Below are positions 1 to 7,007 of a DNA stretch of 27,387 bases, one piece after another (within the stretch, counting starts at the first letter, position 1; the number at the start of each line of letters is the position of its first letter). This stretch comes from Candidatus Cloacimonadota bacterium (GTDB taxonomy: Bacteria; Cloacimonadota; Cloacimonadia; JGIOTU-2). Below the pieces are notes generated by a model. That model did no database searches, was not told the DNA's origin, and saw only the letters and a list, made by a program, of their open reading frames with translations. The stretch lies in assembly GCA_014384665.1 (NCBI GenBank), contig JACNFI010000103.1, positions 1 through 27,387 on the forward strand. Direction: 5' to 3'. Position numbers and translations under genes: made by a program.

Positions 1-186
1 CAATCCGTCAGCTGGCGGAACCAATTTGATGATTCAAGCTGGATTTTGCCTTATGGATTAGCAAAATCTCTATTTCTTAAAGCAAAAAATTTATTTTCAG
101 ATATAGAGTTTATCGGATTTGTAGAAATTTATTTAGATTTAGACAGAGAAGAAAGTGAATGGGAGAATCTATATACCCAGAAATAA
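1..186 (+). CDS. C-terminal end of an unidentified protein (partial)
   Basis: An open frame runs from the window edge for 61 codons to a TAA, 15 bases before the methyltransferase start. Its residues (for example WILPYGLAKSLFLKAKN, then an acidic stretch DLDREESEWENLYTQK) look like real protein, and the tight spacing suggests it is the upstream gene of the same operon. I do not recognise a family; the tail of a restriction or defence protein is possible only by context. Oddly, bases 5-20 read TCCGTCAGCTGGCGGA, a variant of a palindrome found between genes elsewhere in this window, so a repeat may lie inside the coding frame or the frame may begin just after it. Confidence 0.5.
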   Translation, partial: QSVSWRNQFDDSSWILPYGLAKSLFLKAKNLFSDIEFIGFVEIYLDLDREESEWENLYTQK

Positions 187-201
187 TTTCTGGTCCTAAA
201 G

Positions 202-1482
202 ATGAGAACTAATAAAAATAGAAAGTTTTATGAAATTCCATCATTTCTTCAAATTCTATTTGAGAGTAAAGTAGAATTATTACCATCAGTTAATGAATTA
301 TTTGAATTTGAGTTGGCTTACCTTGAGTATAACAGTTTAAATTCGGATAACTTTTTAGATAGAACTGCTTACTTCAAATCAGTTAATAATAAGTATTCAA
401 AACATTATTTAATGTATAAATCTTCTTCAAATGCTCTAACAGATGATAGATCAACATTAACAAAGAGCTATTTTGAAAATGGTAAATTTTCTACCGGATA
501 TGCAACTCATGGATTATTCCCTTATAGAGGGAAATTTCATCCTCAATTGATTAAAGCATTGATCAACATCATGGGAATAAAAAAAGGAGAAACTATCTTA
601 GACCCAATGTGTGGCAGTGGAACCACAAATATTGAATCTTCATTGATGGGAATAAATTCTTATGCAATTGATTTAAGCCATTTTTGCCAATTTATGACAA
701 AAGTAAAATATGAGAGTTTATCTATAAATGCTGAGTTACTAAAAGGAATTTCTAGTAAAGCAGAGAAGTTATTCGATTTTTTTAATGTTGATGATGTAAA
801 ATCTCAATTGGAAAAAATTACTGACAATGAAAAATTAAAAGTTTACGAATTGGCATTACTTGCTTTCTTGGATGCTTTAGGATATTCGAAAAGAGTGGTT
901 AATTCTAATCACAGACAACTTTTTACAAAAGTGCTAAAAAGATACGAAGATACGCTTGTCAATTTCATATTAAATAGTTCAAAATACATAAGTAATTTAG
1001 GAAGTGTTAATATATTAGAAGATGCAACTGCTATGGAAGTGTCATTAGAAGATAATTCAATTGATGGAGTAATTACCTCACCGCCTTATTCATTCGCGAT
1101 TGATTATGTAAAAAACGATGAAGCTCAATTAAAATTTTTAGGGTATAATGCTAATGCTATTAGAAGTAAAATGATTGGATTGATTGGTAAAAACAAAAAT
1201 AAGCGATTAGAAAATTATTTTAATGATATGGATACTGTATGTTCGGAAGTTTCAAGAGTGCTGAAGAAAGATAAATATTTTGTGATGATTATAGGGTCTA
1301 ATACAAATCAAACCGGGGGAATCAGGCTGGAGAATAAAATAATAAAATCCTGCAAAAAACATAATTTAGCATTAGTTAAAAGCGTTCTGAAGCCTATAAA
1401 GGGTATGAGAAACACAATGAAAGACGAATATATATTATTCTTTAAGAAAGGAAGAGTATATAAAAATACTAATGAAGGATAA
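202..1482 (+). CDS. Site-specific DNA methyltransferase, amino-group (N4-cytosine/N6-adenine) type
   Basis: A 426-aa SAM-dependent DNA methyltransferase. A GKFHP segment near residue 111 leads to DPMCGSGTT at 134-142 (SAM-binding motif I), and TSPPY at 292-296 is the catalytic motif IV of amino methyltransferases. Motif I precedes motif IV, the reverse of the beta-class enzyme at 5431. SPPY-type motifs are common in N4-cytosine enzymes, but the modified base and target cannot be read from sequence. No endonuclease follows directly: the next gene, 31 bases on, is a proteasome-like hydrolase, so the partner may be the truncated upstream gene or the enzyme may be an orphan. The ATG is preceded only by a weak ribosome site (TCCTAAAG). 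Methyltransferase identity is secure; its role is inferred. Confidence 0.88.
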   Translation: MRTNKNRKFYEIPSFLQILFESKVELLPSVNELFEFELAYLEYNSLNSDNFLDRTAYFKSVNNKYSKHYLMYKSSSNALTDDRSTLTKSYFENGKFSTGYATHGLFPYRGKFHPQLIKALINIMGIKKGETILDPMCGSGTTNIESSLMGINSYAIDLSHFCQFMTKVKYESLSINAELLKGISSKAEKLFDFFNVDDVKSQLEKITDNEKLKVYELALLAFLDALGYSKRVVNSNHRQLFTKVLKRYEDTLVNFILNSSKYISNLGSVNILEDATAMEVSLEDNSIDGVITSPPYSFAIDYVKNDEAQLKFLGYNANAIRSKMIGLIGKNKNKRLENYFNDMDTVCSEVSRVLKKDKYFVMIIGSNTNQTGGIRLENKIIKSCKKHNLALVKSVLKPIKGMRNTMKDEYILFFKKGRVYKNTNEG

Positions 1483-1502
1483 ATTTCTCATACTAATTTC
1501 TT

Positions 1503-1510
1503 AAGGAGGA
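1503..1510 (+). promoter_or_regulatory. Strong ribosome binding site fixing the Ntn-hydrolase start
   Basis: AAGGAGGA lies three bases before ATG 1514. It fixes the start so that threonine is residue 2, which matters because removal of the initiator Met would expose Thr as an N-terminal nucleophile without any propeptide. Confidence 0.8.
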
Positions 1511-1513
1511 GAT

Positions 1514-2563
1514 ATGACAAGTTTAGTTGCATTAGCGACAAAAGATGCATTAGTTCTTGGCTGTGATAGTTTAGGCACAAGCACAAAACCTTTATTAGAT
1601 CCTTTTGATTTGCTTGAATTTTTTGATAGTGACTTCAAATTGAAGAAGAACAAAAATGGCAAGCCAATGCTTAAGGGGTTCTCTGATATTTGGAATAAGA
1701 GACAAGATATCCCTTATTCACATATGACTCATGTGAGCAAGCTATTTTCTCTATCTCCATTAGAAATGGGTGTTATGACTACAGGCATTGCATCAATTGG
1801 GGATCGTACCGTAAAGAGTTTAATTGAAGAGTTTAAGAGTAAAGAACCCGCTTGTCAAGATAAACCCAAGCCCAAGAACTATACTGTAAAAGGAATAGCC
1901 AAGAAAATTCTTACTCATTTTTCTCAATACCTTGAGAGTAAATATCCAGATGAAAAAGAGAGACCCGAGCTGGAATTTATTTTAGGGGGATATAACAAAC
2001 AAAGCCCAATTCCTAAAATTGTGCGTATTAAATTACCAGAGGATGAAGTGCAAGATACAATAAAAGATTGGGGTATAGTCTTCGGTGGCCAAATGAAAGA
2101 GATCCAACGAATTGTATTTGGTACTGATTGGTCTAACACGTTAAAGATCAAGCGTCGTCATATAGAACTTCTAAGGAAATATCGAGACAAAATAAATAAT
2201 TTTTTAAAGCCAAAGAAAGTTTCTGTACAAATTCCAGAACTCACTATGGAAGAGATACAAGAGTTAGATATGTTTAGTGATAAATGGGATCTTGATGGTT
2301 TCAATGCGAACTGGGGTGATCTCTCTGAACAGAATACTATTGAATGTGTGGACTTCTTTGTCAATATTATGATAAAATCTCAACAATTTAGCTATGGAAT
2401 GCCAACGGTTGGTGGGGAAGTCCATATTGCACTCATCACAAAGACAGATGGATTTCGATTCATATCAAGAGAAGAATATCGTTATGGAGAACACTTTGTT
2501 TCTAAAGAAACAGAAAAAATGAAGATAGCCACCAAAATATTAAAAAAGGAGTCAACTATATAG
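1514..2563 (+). CDS. Proteasome-like N-terminal-nucleophile (Ntn) hydrolase
   Basis: 349 aa. The start MTSLVALATKDALVLGCDS resembles the first strands of mature proteasome beta/HslV subunits. Thr2 would become Thr1 after Met removal, and Asp18 then falls at mature position 17, the conserved active-site Asp. HVSKLFSL (Lys76), followed by MGVMTTGIASIGDRT, resembles the conserved KKLF...AGL stretch containing catalytic Lys33. LGGY at 157-160, FGGQ at 190-193 and VGGEVHIALITKTDGFRFI near 299 fit later core strands. The protein is much longer than HslV (about 175 aa) or proteasome beta (about 200-230): about 42 extra residues lie between Asp and Lys, with more in the C-terminal half. No ATPase unfoldase is nearby. 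The gene sits 31 bases after a DNA methyltransferase, in the same direction, and ends 9 bases before an IS110 transposase stop. Fold assignment comes from motif reading alone; peptidase activity and a defence role are inference. Confidence 0.7.
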   Translation: MTSLVALATKDALVLGCDSLGTSTKPLLDPFDLLEFFDSDFKLKKNKNGKPMLKGFSDIWNKRQDIPYSHMTHVSKLFSLSPLEMGVMTTGIASIGDRTVKSLIEEFKSKEPACQDKPKPKNYTVKGIAKKILTHFSQYLESKYPDEKERPELEFILGGYNKQSPIPKIVRIKLPEDEVQDTIKDWGIVFGGQMKEIQRIVFGTDWSNTLKIKRRHIELLRKYRDKINNFLKPKKVSVQIPELTMEEIQELDMFSDKWDLDGFNANWGDLSEQNTIECVDFFVNIMIKSQQFSYGMPTVGGEVHIALITKTDGFRFISREEYRYGEHFVSKETEKMKIATKILKKESTI

Positions 2564-2572
2564 AAATAAAAG

Positions 2573-3796
2573 TTAATTAGCTTGTTTCGTCAGTTTGAAA
2601 TAAATTTTGTTCTTTAACATAGCATAGAGTGTTTTGATTAATTTATTAGCGACAGCAATAACAGCTTGTTTGTACTTTTTACCTTCATCCATTTTCTTTT
2701 GGAAGTACTTTTTGAACTGTTCACAACATCTAATAACCCCGACAGCCATCTGCCAGATAGTTTTTCTCAAATATGCATTTCCTCGTTTTGATATTTTACC
2801 ATTATTGTTTATTGAAGATCCACTATGTTTTATTGATGGATCTGTTCCGATGTATGCTCTTAGTTGATTGTGAGAGCTAAAGTTAGAGATATCACCAATT
2901 TCGACAAGAAATTTCTCGGCAGTAGTTTTTCCAATCCCATTAACTGAAGTTAGAATAGCAAAATCTTGTTGAATATTTTTTTCTATATATTGTTTTAGAT
3001 TGTCATTCATATTGTTTATTTGATTCAATATAAAGATCAGTCTTTCGATTTTAGATTTGAGTACAACTTCTAACATATCATTCTGAACTCCAATTGATTT
3101 TTTTGCCAGGTTAATAAGGGTACTGGGTGCTATACGAATTCTATTACCTCTTGTAGTTTTGAAGATTCTTCCGATTACTTGAGGTCTCATTTTCATTATT
3201 GGGAATCGTCCTGGTGCTTTTAGCAATAATTTAAGCATAGTTTTTGTGAATACATTAGTATTGTGTTCGAGTTCAGGAAAGAGGACTTGAAGTAGATTTT
3301 TTATTTCTGTTTTGAGTCTGGCAACATTTTGAGAAAGGTGATCTCTTTCTCTGACAATAGCTCTGGCGATATTCTTTTTTTTACCGGAAGTATCGATATT
3401 TTGCTGATACATTAAGGCGAATTGAGCAATTTTCTCTGCATCTTTTTTGTCAGTTTTTGTTTTTCTAAGTGATACTGTTTTTGAAAAGTTATGAATAAGC
3501 AATGGGTTTACGATAGCGGTTTTGCATCCTTGCTCCATAAGGAATGAATACAAATTCAAATGATATATACCTGTAGCTTCCATAACAAACAAAGTTCTAT
3601 CAGATAGAGATTTAGTTAATAAATCCATAAGTTGATTAAACCCTTCAGAGTTCATATCAAATTTTTCTTGGATAATGATTTGCATTTCTTTATTGATAAC
3701 AGCGATGTCAAATGAGTCTTTTGAAACATCGATGCCGCCAAAGTATGTGAACATTTTTTTGCCCGACGAATCGGCGTTAGACATATTTTTTTTCAT
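2573..3796 (-). CDS. IS110-family transposase (DEDD recombinase)
   Basis: 407 aa with both IS110 domains. The N-terminal RuvC-like DEDD domain shows GIDVSK (Asp23), MEATGIYH (Glu73) and KTDKKDA (Asp116, Asp119). The C-terminal domain (transposase_20 type) shows SVNGIGKTTAEKFLVEIGD, then GTDPSIKHSGSS, whose Ser325 is the candidate serine nucleophile, then SKRGNAYLRK. No internal stop or frameshift is visible and the length is normal, so the element may still be active. GAGGT eight bases before the ATG supports this start, although about 15 residues precede the usual family N-terminus. Family knowledge: these enzymes use an element-encoded bridge RNA to choose donor and target sites. Confidence 0.93.
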   Translation of the reverse strand: MKKNMSNADSSGKKMFTYFGGIDVSKDSFDIAVINKEMQIIIQEKFDMNSEGFNQLMDLLTKSLSDRTLFVMEATGIYHLNLYSFLMEQGCKTAIVNPLLIHNFSKTVSLRKTKTDKKDAEKIAQFALMYQQNIDTSGKKKNIARAIVRERDHLSQNVARLKTEIKNLLQVLFPELEHNTNVFTKTMLKLLLKAPGRFPIMKMRPQVIGRIFKTTRGNRIRIAPSTLINLAKKSIGVQNDMLEVVLKSKIERLIFILNQINNMNDNLKQYIEKNIQQDFAILTSVNGIGKTTAEKFLVEIGDISNFSSHNQLRAYIGTDPSIKHSGSSINNNGKISKRGNAYLRKTIWQMAVGVIRCCEQFKKYFQKKMDEGKKYKQAVIAVANKLIKTLYAMLKNKIYFKLTKQAN

Positions 3797-3960
3797 GATG
3801 CTTACCTCGTTAATATTAATTATGCTTCAGGGTTTGCTCTAATTCAATCTCCCGGATAACGGGGACTATTATGTCCAATCAACCGATAGGAATTTTATGA
3901 GCAAGCAACAGACTCCTTAGGGACTTTTAAGTCCAGAAAAATGCGGTTGTCTTGCCCTGT
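3797..3960 (-). ncRNA. Candidate IS110 bridge RNA region
   Basis: Non-coding leader immediately upstream of the transposase, the position of bridge RNAs in IS110-group elements. It can form several short hairpins: GGACTTTTAAGTCC (3921-3934), GGAC-hexaloop-GTCC (3863-3876) and CCCG/CGGG (3851-3863). Two similar GGAC..GTCC stems about 45 bases apart are suggestive of a two-loop RNA. The assignment rests on position and fold potential; I cannot identify the target- and donor-binding loops or the ends. Confidence 0.4.
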
Positions 3961-3968
3961 TGCATTGT

Positions 3969-4013
3969 GGTCACACATCTCCCTTCGCCTACGGCTTCGG
4001 GAGATGTGTGACC
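3969..4013. repeat. Perfect 15-bp inverted repeat with 15-base loop
   Basis: GGTCACACATCTCCC at 3969-3983 is exactly repeated in reverse complement at 3999-4013. The loop itself contains GCC-TAC-GGC. There is no T-run after it, so it is more like a dispersed palindromic element than a classical terminator. The surrounding stretch 3961-4091, between the IS and the next gene, holds nothing else that I recognise. Confidence 0.75.
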
Positions 4014-4091
4014 ATTTCAAAGATCAAAATACTTTAAAAAAAGTCAATGAAAATATAACCAAAAAAATAAAACTTATATGTAGGAGTAATT

Positions 4092-4415
4092 ATGAAAGGA
4101 CCGTATCCTCTTTCGAAGGTTGATTCTTATGTTACAAGAACTTCACCGGGAGCCTATATTTTATCGCGTGATGGCAAAGTGGCTCATTATGTAGGTCGTT
4201 CAAATACTGATTTAGCCCAGCGTATCAAAAGTTCTGCACAAGAGGGGTTAGGCTATAAATATTTTTGGTTTGAATATACAACTTCTCCTATGCGCGCCTA
4301 TTATCTTGAGTGTGAATGGTGGCATAAATATGCTCCAGTAGATAATACTAATCATCCTGCAGTGCCACCTGGAACCTATTGGAGATGTCCTGTTCCCGGA
4401 TGTCCTTGGTCGTAA
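4092..4415 (+). CDS. Small GIY-YIG-type nuclease-like protein
   Basis: 107 aa. GAYILSRDGKVAHYVGRS matches the GIY-(X10-11)-YIG core as GAY...YVG (residues about 16-33), followed by a conserved-type Arg in DLAQRIKSS and a Glu in YYLECEWWHKYAP, the residues used by this nuclease family for catalysis and metal binding. It is close to a bare domain; the tail carries RCPVPGC, two cysteines that might bind metal. AGGAG six bases before the ATG supports the start. It ends 21 bases before the restriction endonuclease gene, so it is probably the first gene of that operon. A nicking or accessory nuclease is possible; function is unproven. Confidence 0.68.
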   Translation: MKGPYPLSKVDSYVTRTSPGAYILSRDGKVAHYVGRSNTDLAQRIKSSAQEGLGYKYFWFEYTTSPMRAYYLECEWWHKYAPVDNTNHPAVPPGTYWRCPVPGCPWS

Positions 4416-4436
4416 GTTAAAGAAGCGAGGGAAAAT

Positions 4437-5438
4437 ATGGCTAAAATGCAATTTCCATCAGTAGACAAAAAGTTCAATACAGTTATTACAAAAAATACCT
4501 TTTATTTCTATAATAGAAAATTTGAAGAAGCTTATGAAGGGTATGTTAATTCAATCAAGGAAACTTTACTTGTCTTAAAGAACCAAATCCAAAATACGGG
4601 TTTGAGAAAGGAATTATTTGAAGACTTAATTCATAAAAGAGAGAATGGGTTAAGGGCATTACTTGCATTAACAGGCTTTTCAAACGAGAGTCTAAAAAGA
4701 CTTATAACATTTATGCGAATAGTTGATGACCCTGAATTAAATTCTCTTGTTTATAAAGAAAAATGGATTACAGAAACAGAATTAAGTGATAGAGAGAATA
4801 TTAAGGAATGGTCAGATAGTAAAATTCAGAAGAAGATACGGGAAAACGATTTTTTTAGGAAAGGTTTAGTGAATATATTTTTTGAAGGTTCTACAATTCC
4901 AATTCTTTCTAATGCTTTGCCACTCTTTGAACTAAAAAAATTGAGTATATCAAAACTAAATTTTGAAATAGATGCACTAATTGATACACTTATTCGTTAT
5001 AAAGAAAAGGGCTCATATTCAGGTAAGAAAGAGAATAATCCAGAAACAGTTATCGAAAATATACTGGATGAAATGGGGATTAGATTTGAGAAGGGAGACC
5101 TAAGCGAATTGATAAGCAATGCTCCTGATACAAAACGAACAATGGATTTCATCATTCCTGACAAAAGAGACCCCAGAATAATTATTGAATGTTCATATTT
5201 AGTTACAACCTCTTCAGGTCAAGGTGATAAGTCAAAAACAGAGATTTCAATTGATTCTTTAATCAAAGAACATTATCCAGAAGCCCACTTTTTAGGATTC
5301 GTTGATGGTATTGGTTGGTATGTAAGAAAAAATGATCTGAAAAGAATGATAACTGCGTATGAGGATGTGTTTACTTTTCATCAAGAGGAATTGGAACGAT
5401 TTGAGCAATTATTAAGGGAGGTATTCGTTAATGATTGA
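4437..5438 (+). CDS. Putative type II restriction endonuclease
   Basis: 333 aa, called from context and a PD-(D/E)xK-like core in the C-terminal third: MDFIIP (Asp237), then RIIIECSYLVTTSSGQGDKS (Glu251), followed by Lys residues and a beta strand HFLGFVDGIGWYV. The usual Lys after Glu is replaced by Ser (ECS), so the catalytic Lys would have to come from GDKSK. The N-terminal 200 residues are helical and probably hold target recognition. Its last 8 bases overlap the start of the methyltransferase gene, the usual arrangement for a coupled restriction-modification pair. GAGGGA precedes the ATG. I cannot name the recognition site. A non-nuclease role is unlikely but not excluded. Confidence 0.72.
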   Translation: MAKMQFPSVDKKFNTVITKNTFYFYNRKFEEAYEGYVNSIKETLLVLKNQIQNTGLRKELFEDLIHKRENGLRALLALTGFSNESLKRLITFMRIVDDPELNSLVYKEKWITETELSDRENIKEWSDSKIQKKIRENDFFRKGLVNIFFEGSTIPILSNALPLFELKKLSISKLNFEIDALIDTLIRYKEKGSYSGKKENNPETVIENILDEMGIRFEKGDLSELISNAPDTKRTMDFIIPDKRDPRIIIECSYLVTTSSGQGDKSKTEISIDSLIKEHYPEAHFLGFVDGIGWYVRKNDLKRMITAYEDVFTFHQEELERFEQLLREVFVND

Positions 5439-6342
5439 TAAATACATCAATCAGGTAATTCAAGGAGACTGTCTGGAAGTTATGAAAAACATTCCAGATA
5501 ATTCTATAGATATAACATTTGCAGATTCACCTTTTAATTTAGGGAAGAAATATAATGGATACAGAGACAATAAAGAATTTAATGAATATTTAAATTGGTG
5601 TAAGCGGTGGATTTATGAAATGGTGAGAATCACAAAGCCCACAGGCTCTATACTTGTTCACAATATTCCCAAATGGCTAACCTATTATTCAAGTTTTTTA
5701 AATGAAATTTCCTATTTTAAACATTGGATTGCCTGGGATGCGCCAACAGCACCAATGGGGAAAAGTTTACAACCCGCTCATTATGGCATTTTATATTATG
5801 TAAAAGATTCAAAAAAAAATAAATTTTATGAAATTCGTTATCCACATAAACGATGCAGAAAATGTGGCTATCTTCTAAAAGATTATGGTGGGAAAAAAGC
5901 TGGCTTACATCCATTTGGCCCATTAATTTCTGATGTTTTGACAGATATTCATCGCATAAAACATAATAAATATAGAGATGAACATCCATGTCAGTTGCCA
6001 ATACATTTATTAGAACGGATAATTCTGATGAGTACAGATGAAAATGATATTGTATTAGATCCTTTTGTGGGTACTGGCACAACTGTTATCGCCGCAAAGA
6101 GATTAGGACGAAGATTTATCGGGATAGATATTGACGAAAAGTATGTAAACATTACAAAAGGTAAACTTTCAAAAGAATCATCCGACTCTAAAATCGGTGA
6201 TGTTTGGGTTAGTTTTTACTTAGATAAAATAATAACAATTAGAGATAAGGACTGGATAAAATTAGCATCGTATTTTTTGATTCCTGAAAATATTAAAGAT
6301 ATTGATTTTACTAAAATAAAATTGAAAAAGAGAATAGATTAA
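5431..6342 (+). CDS. Beta-class DNA methyltransferase (N4-cytosine/N6-adenine), modification half of R-M pair
   Basis: 303 aa. It opens with INQVIQGDCLEVMKNIPDNS, then ADSPFNLGKKY (DSPF at 32-35, catalytic motif IV in place of DPPY), a central variable region, EHPCQLPIHLLERII (equivalent of the common HPTQKP stretch) and DPFVGTGTT at 210-218 (SAM-binding motif I). Motif IV before I defines the beta order. CRKC at 142-145 lies in the variable, presumed target-recognition region. The ATG overlaps the endonuclease stop, implying translational coupling. The enzyme would protect host DNA from the upstream nuclease. Confidence 0.92.
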   Translation: MIDKYINQVIQGDCLEVMKNIPDNSIDITFADSPFNLGKKYNGYRDNKEFNEYLNWCKRWIYEMVRITKPTGSILVHNIPKWLTYYSSFLNEISYFKHWIAWDAPTAPMGKSLQPAHYGILYYVKDSKKNKFYEIRYPHKRCRKCGYLLKDYGGKKAGLHPFGPLISDVLTDIHRIKHNKYRDEHPCQLPIHLLERIILMSTDENDIVLDPFVGTGTTVIAAKRLGRRFIGIDIDEKYVNITKGKLSKESSDSKIGDVWVSFYLDKIITIRDKDWIKLASYFLIPENIKDIDFTKIKLKKRID

Positions 6343-6364
6343 TCGGATATAAATAAATGTATTT

Positions 6365-6390
6365 CCTTTGTGACCTTTGTGCTCTTTGTG
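6365..6390. repeat. Short degenerate CTTTGTG repeat
   Basis: Three near-copies of CYTTTGTG in the gap before accB. The reverse-complement theme (CACAAAG) recurs at about 13588 and, more weakly, at 13144, again between genes. Confidence 0.5.
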
Positions 6391-6416
6391 TTTAAAAAAT
6401 TTATTAAGGAGGCTTG

Positions 6417-6932
6417 ATGATAGGTTCAAAAGATAAAAGTATTATTTCAGTTGCACATCTTCGTTCAATCTTTGAAGAGATGCAAAAATATGATATTACA
6501 AAAATAATTGTTAATCGTAATGAAGAAAAATATGAAATCTGGCGAAAAATAACTCGCGAGGAAACAATAATCAAAATTCCCGAAAAAGAGATTGAAAAAC
6601 CAATTTCTGAAGCACCTGAGTATGCAAAAAAAGAGGAAATTAAAAAGAAAGAAACGACAGAGTCAGCTTCAGAAAAAAAAGAAGATAAAAATATCATTGA
6701 AGTCAAAACACCGATTGTTGGAACATTTTATAGAGCCTCGTCACCCGACAGTGCTCCATTTGTGGACATTGATTCCAGTGTGAAAAAAGGAGATACACTC
6801 TGCATTGTGGAAGCAATGAAATCGATGAATGAGATTGAATCTGAAGTTACTGGTATAATTGAAGAAATATTAGCGGAAAACGGAAAGTTGGTTGAATATG
6901 ACCAAACTTTGTTTAAAATTAAAATTAGTTAG
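6417..6932 (+). CDS. accB: Acetyl-CoA carboxylase biotin carboxyl carrier protein
   Basis: 171 aa, a normal BCCP length. The N-terminal 50 residues form the accessory domain; a Glu/Lys-rich flexible linker follows (about 60-90). The C-terminal biotinyl domain carries VEAMKSMNEIESE, with Lys135 the biotin attachment site (usual motif EAMKMMN, here with Ser after Lys). The domain starts at EVKTPIVGTFYRASSPDSAP, typical of BCCP including its thumb region. AAGGAGG ends four bases before ATG 6417; a TTG one codon earlier is too close to it to be used. It is the first gene of a complete ACC set (accB, accC, accDA) and carries carboxybiotin between the two enzyme activities in fatty acid synthesis. 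Confidence 0.96.
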   Translation: MIGSKDKSIISVAHLRSIFEEMQKYDITKIIVNRNEEKYEIWRKITREETIIKIPEKEIEKPISEAPEYAKKEEIKKKETTESASEKKEDKNIIEVKTPIVGTFYRASSPDSAPFVDIDSSVKKGDTLCIVEAMKSMNEIESEVTGIIEEILAENGKLVEYDQTLFKIKIS

Positions 6933-6948
6933 ATTTAAAAATATAAGG

Positions 6949-6998
6949 CTCCGATATATCGGAGTCCCCAATTGCGTACACAATCGAGACGATTGTGT
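6949..6998. repeat. Two palindromes between accB and accC
   Basis: CTCCGATATATCGGAG (6949-6964) is a perfect palindrome. ACACAATC-gagac-GATTGTGT (6978-6998) is a hairpin ending 9 bases before the accC start. They could modulate accC translation or be dispersed repeats; the first resembles the palindrome at 13275-13292. Confidence 0.6.
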
Positions 6999-7007
6999 TA
7001 CAATAAA

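Larger units (their letters stand above)
2564..3968 (-). mobile_element. IS110-family insertion sequence (approximate ends)
   Basis: A single DEDD-type transposase gene with a non-coding stretch of about 170 bases upstream of it and almost nothing downstream. This layout, together with the absence of evident terminal inverted repeats, fits the IS110 family, in which the leader side encodes the bridge RNA. The 3' end is squeezed between the stop of the Ntn-hydrolase gene (2563) and the transposase stop (2573). The 5' end is not defined by sequence; I place it before the perfect hairpin at 3969. It lies opposite in strand to the surrounding genes, consistent with insertion into a + strand operon. 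Confidence 0.6.

Noticed and set aside
3941..4123. 60-codon open frame overlapping the hairpin and the GIY-YIG gene start
   Set aside because: It is made largely of the perfect inverted repeat, lacks a ribosome site and overlaps a better gene.
5851..5991. Zinc finger in the beta-class methyltransferase (CRKC plus HPC)
   Set aside because: HPCQLP is better explained as the conserved HPTQKP-like stretch of these enzymes, leaving only one CxxC, too little to claim a zinc site.
6972..7007. N-terminal extension of accC
   Set aside because: The added residues derive from a hairpin repeat, and the conserved biotin carboxylase N-terminus begins at 7008.
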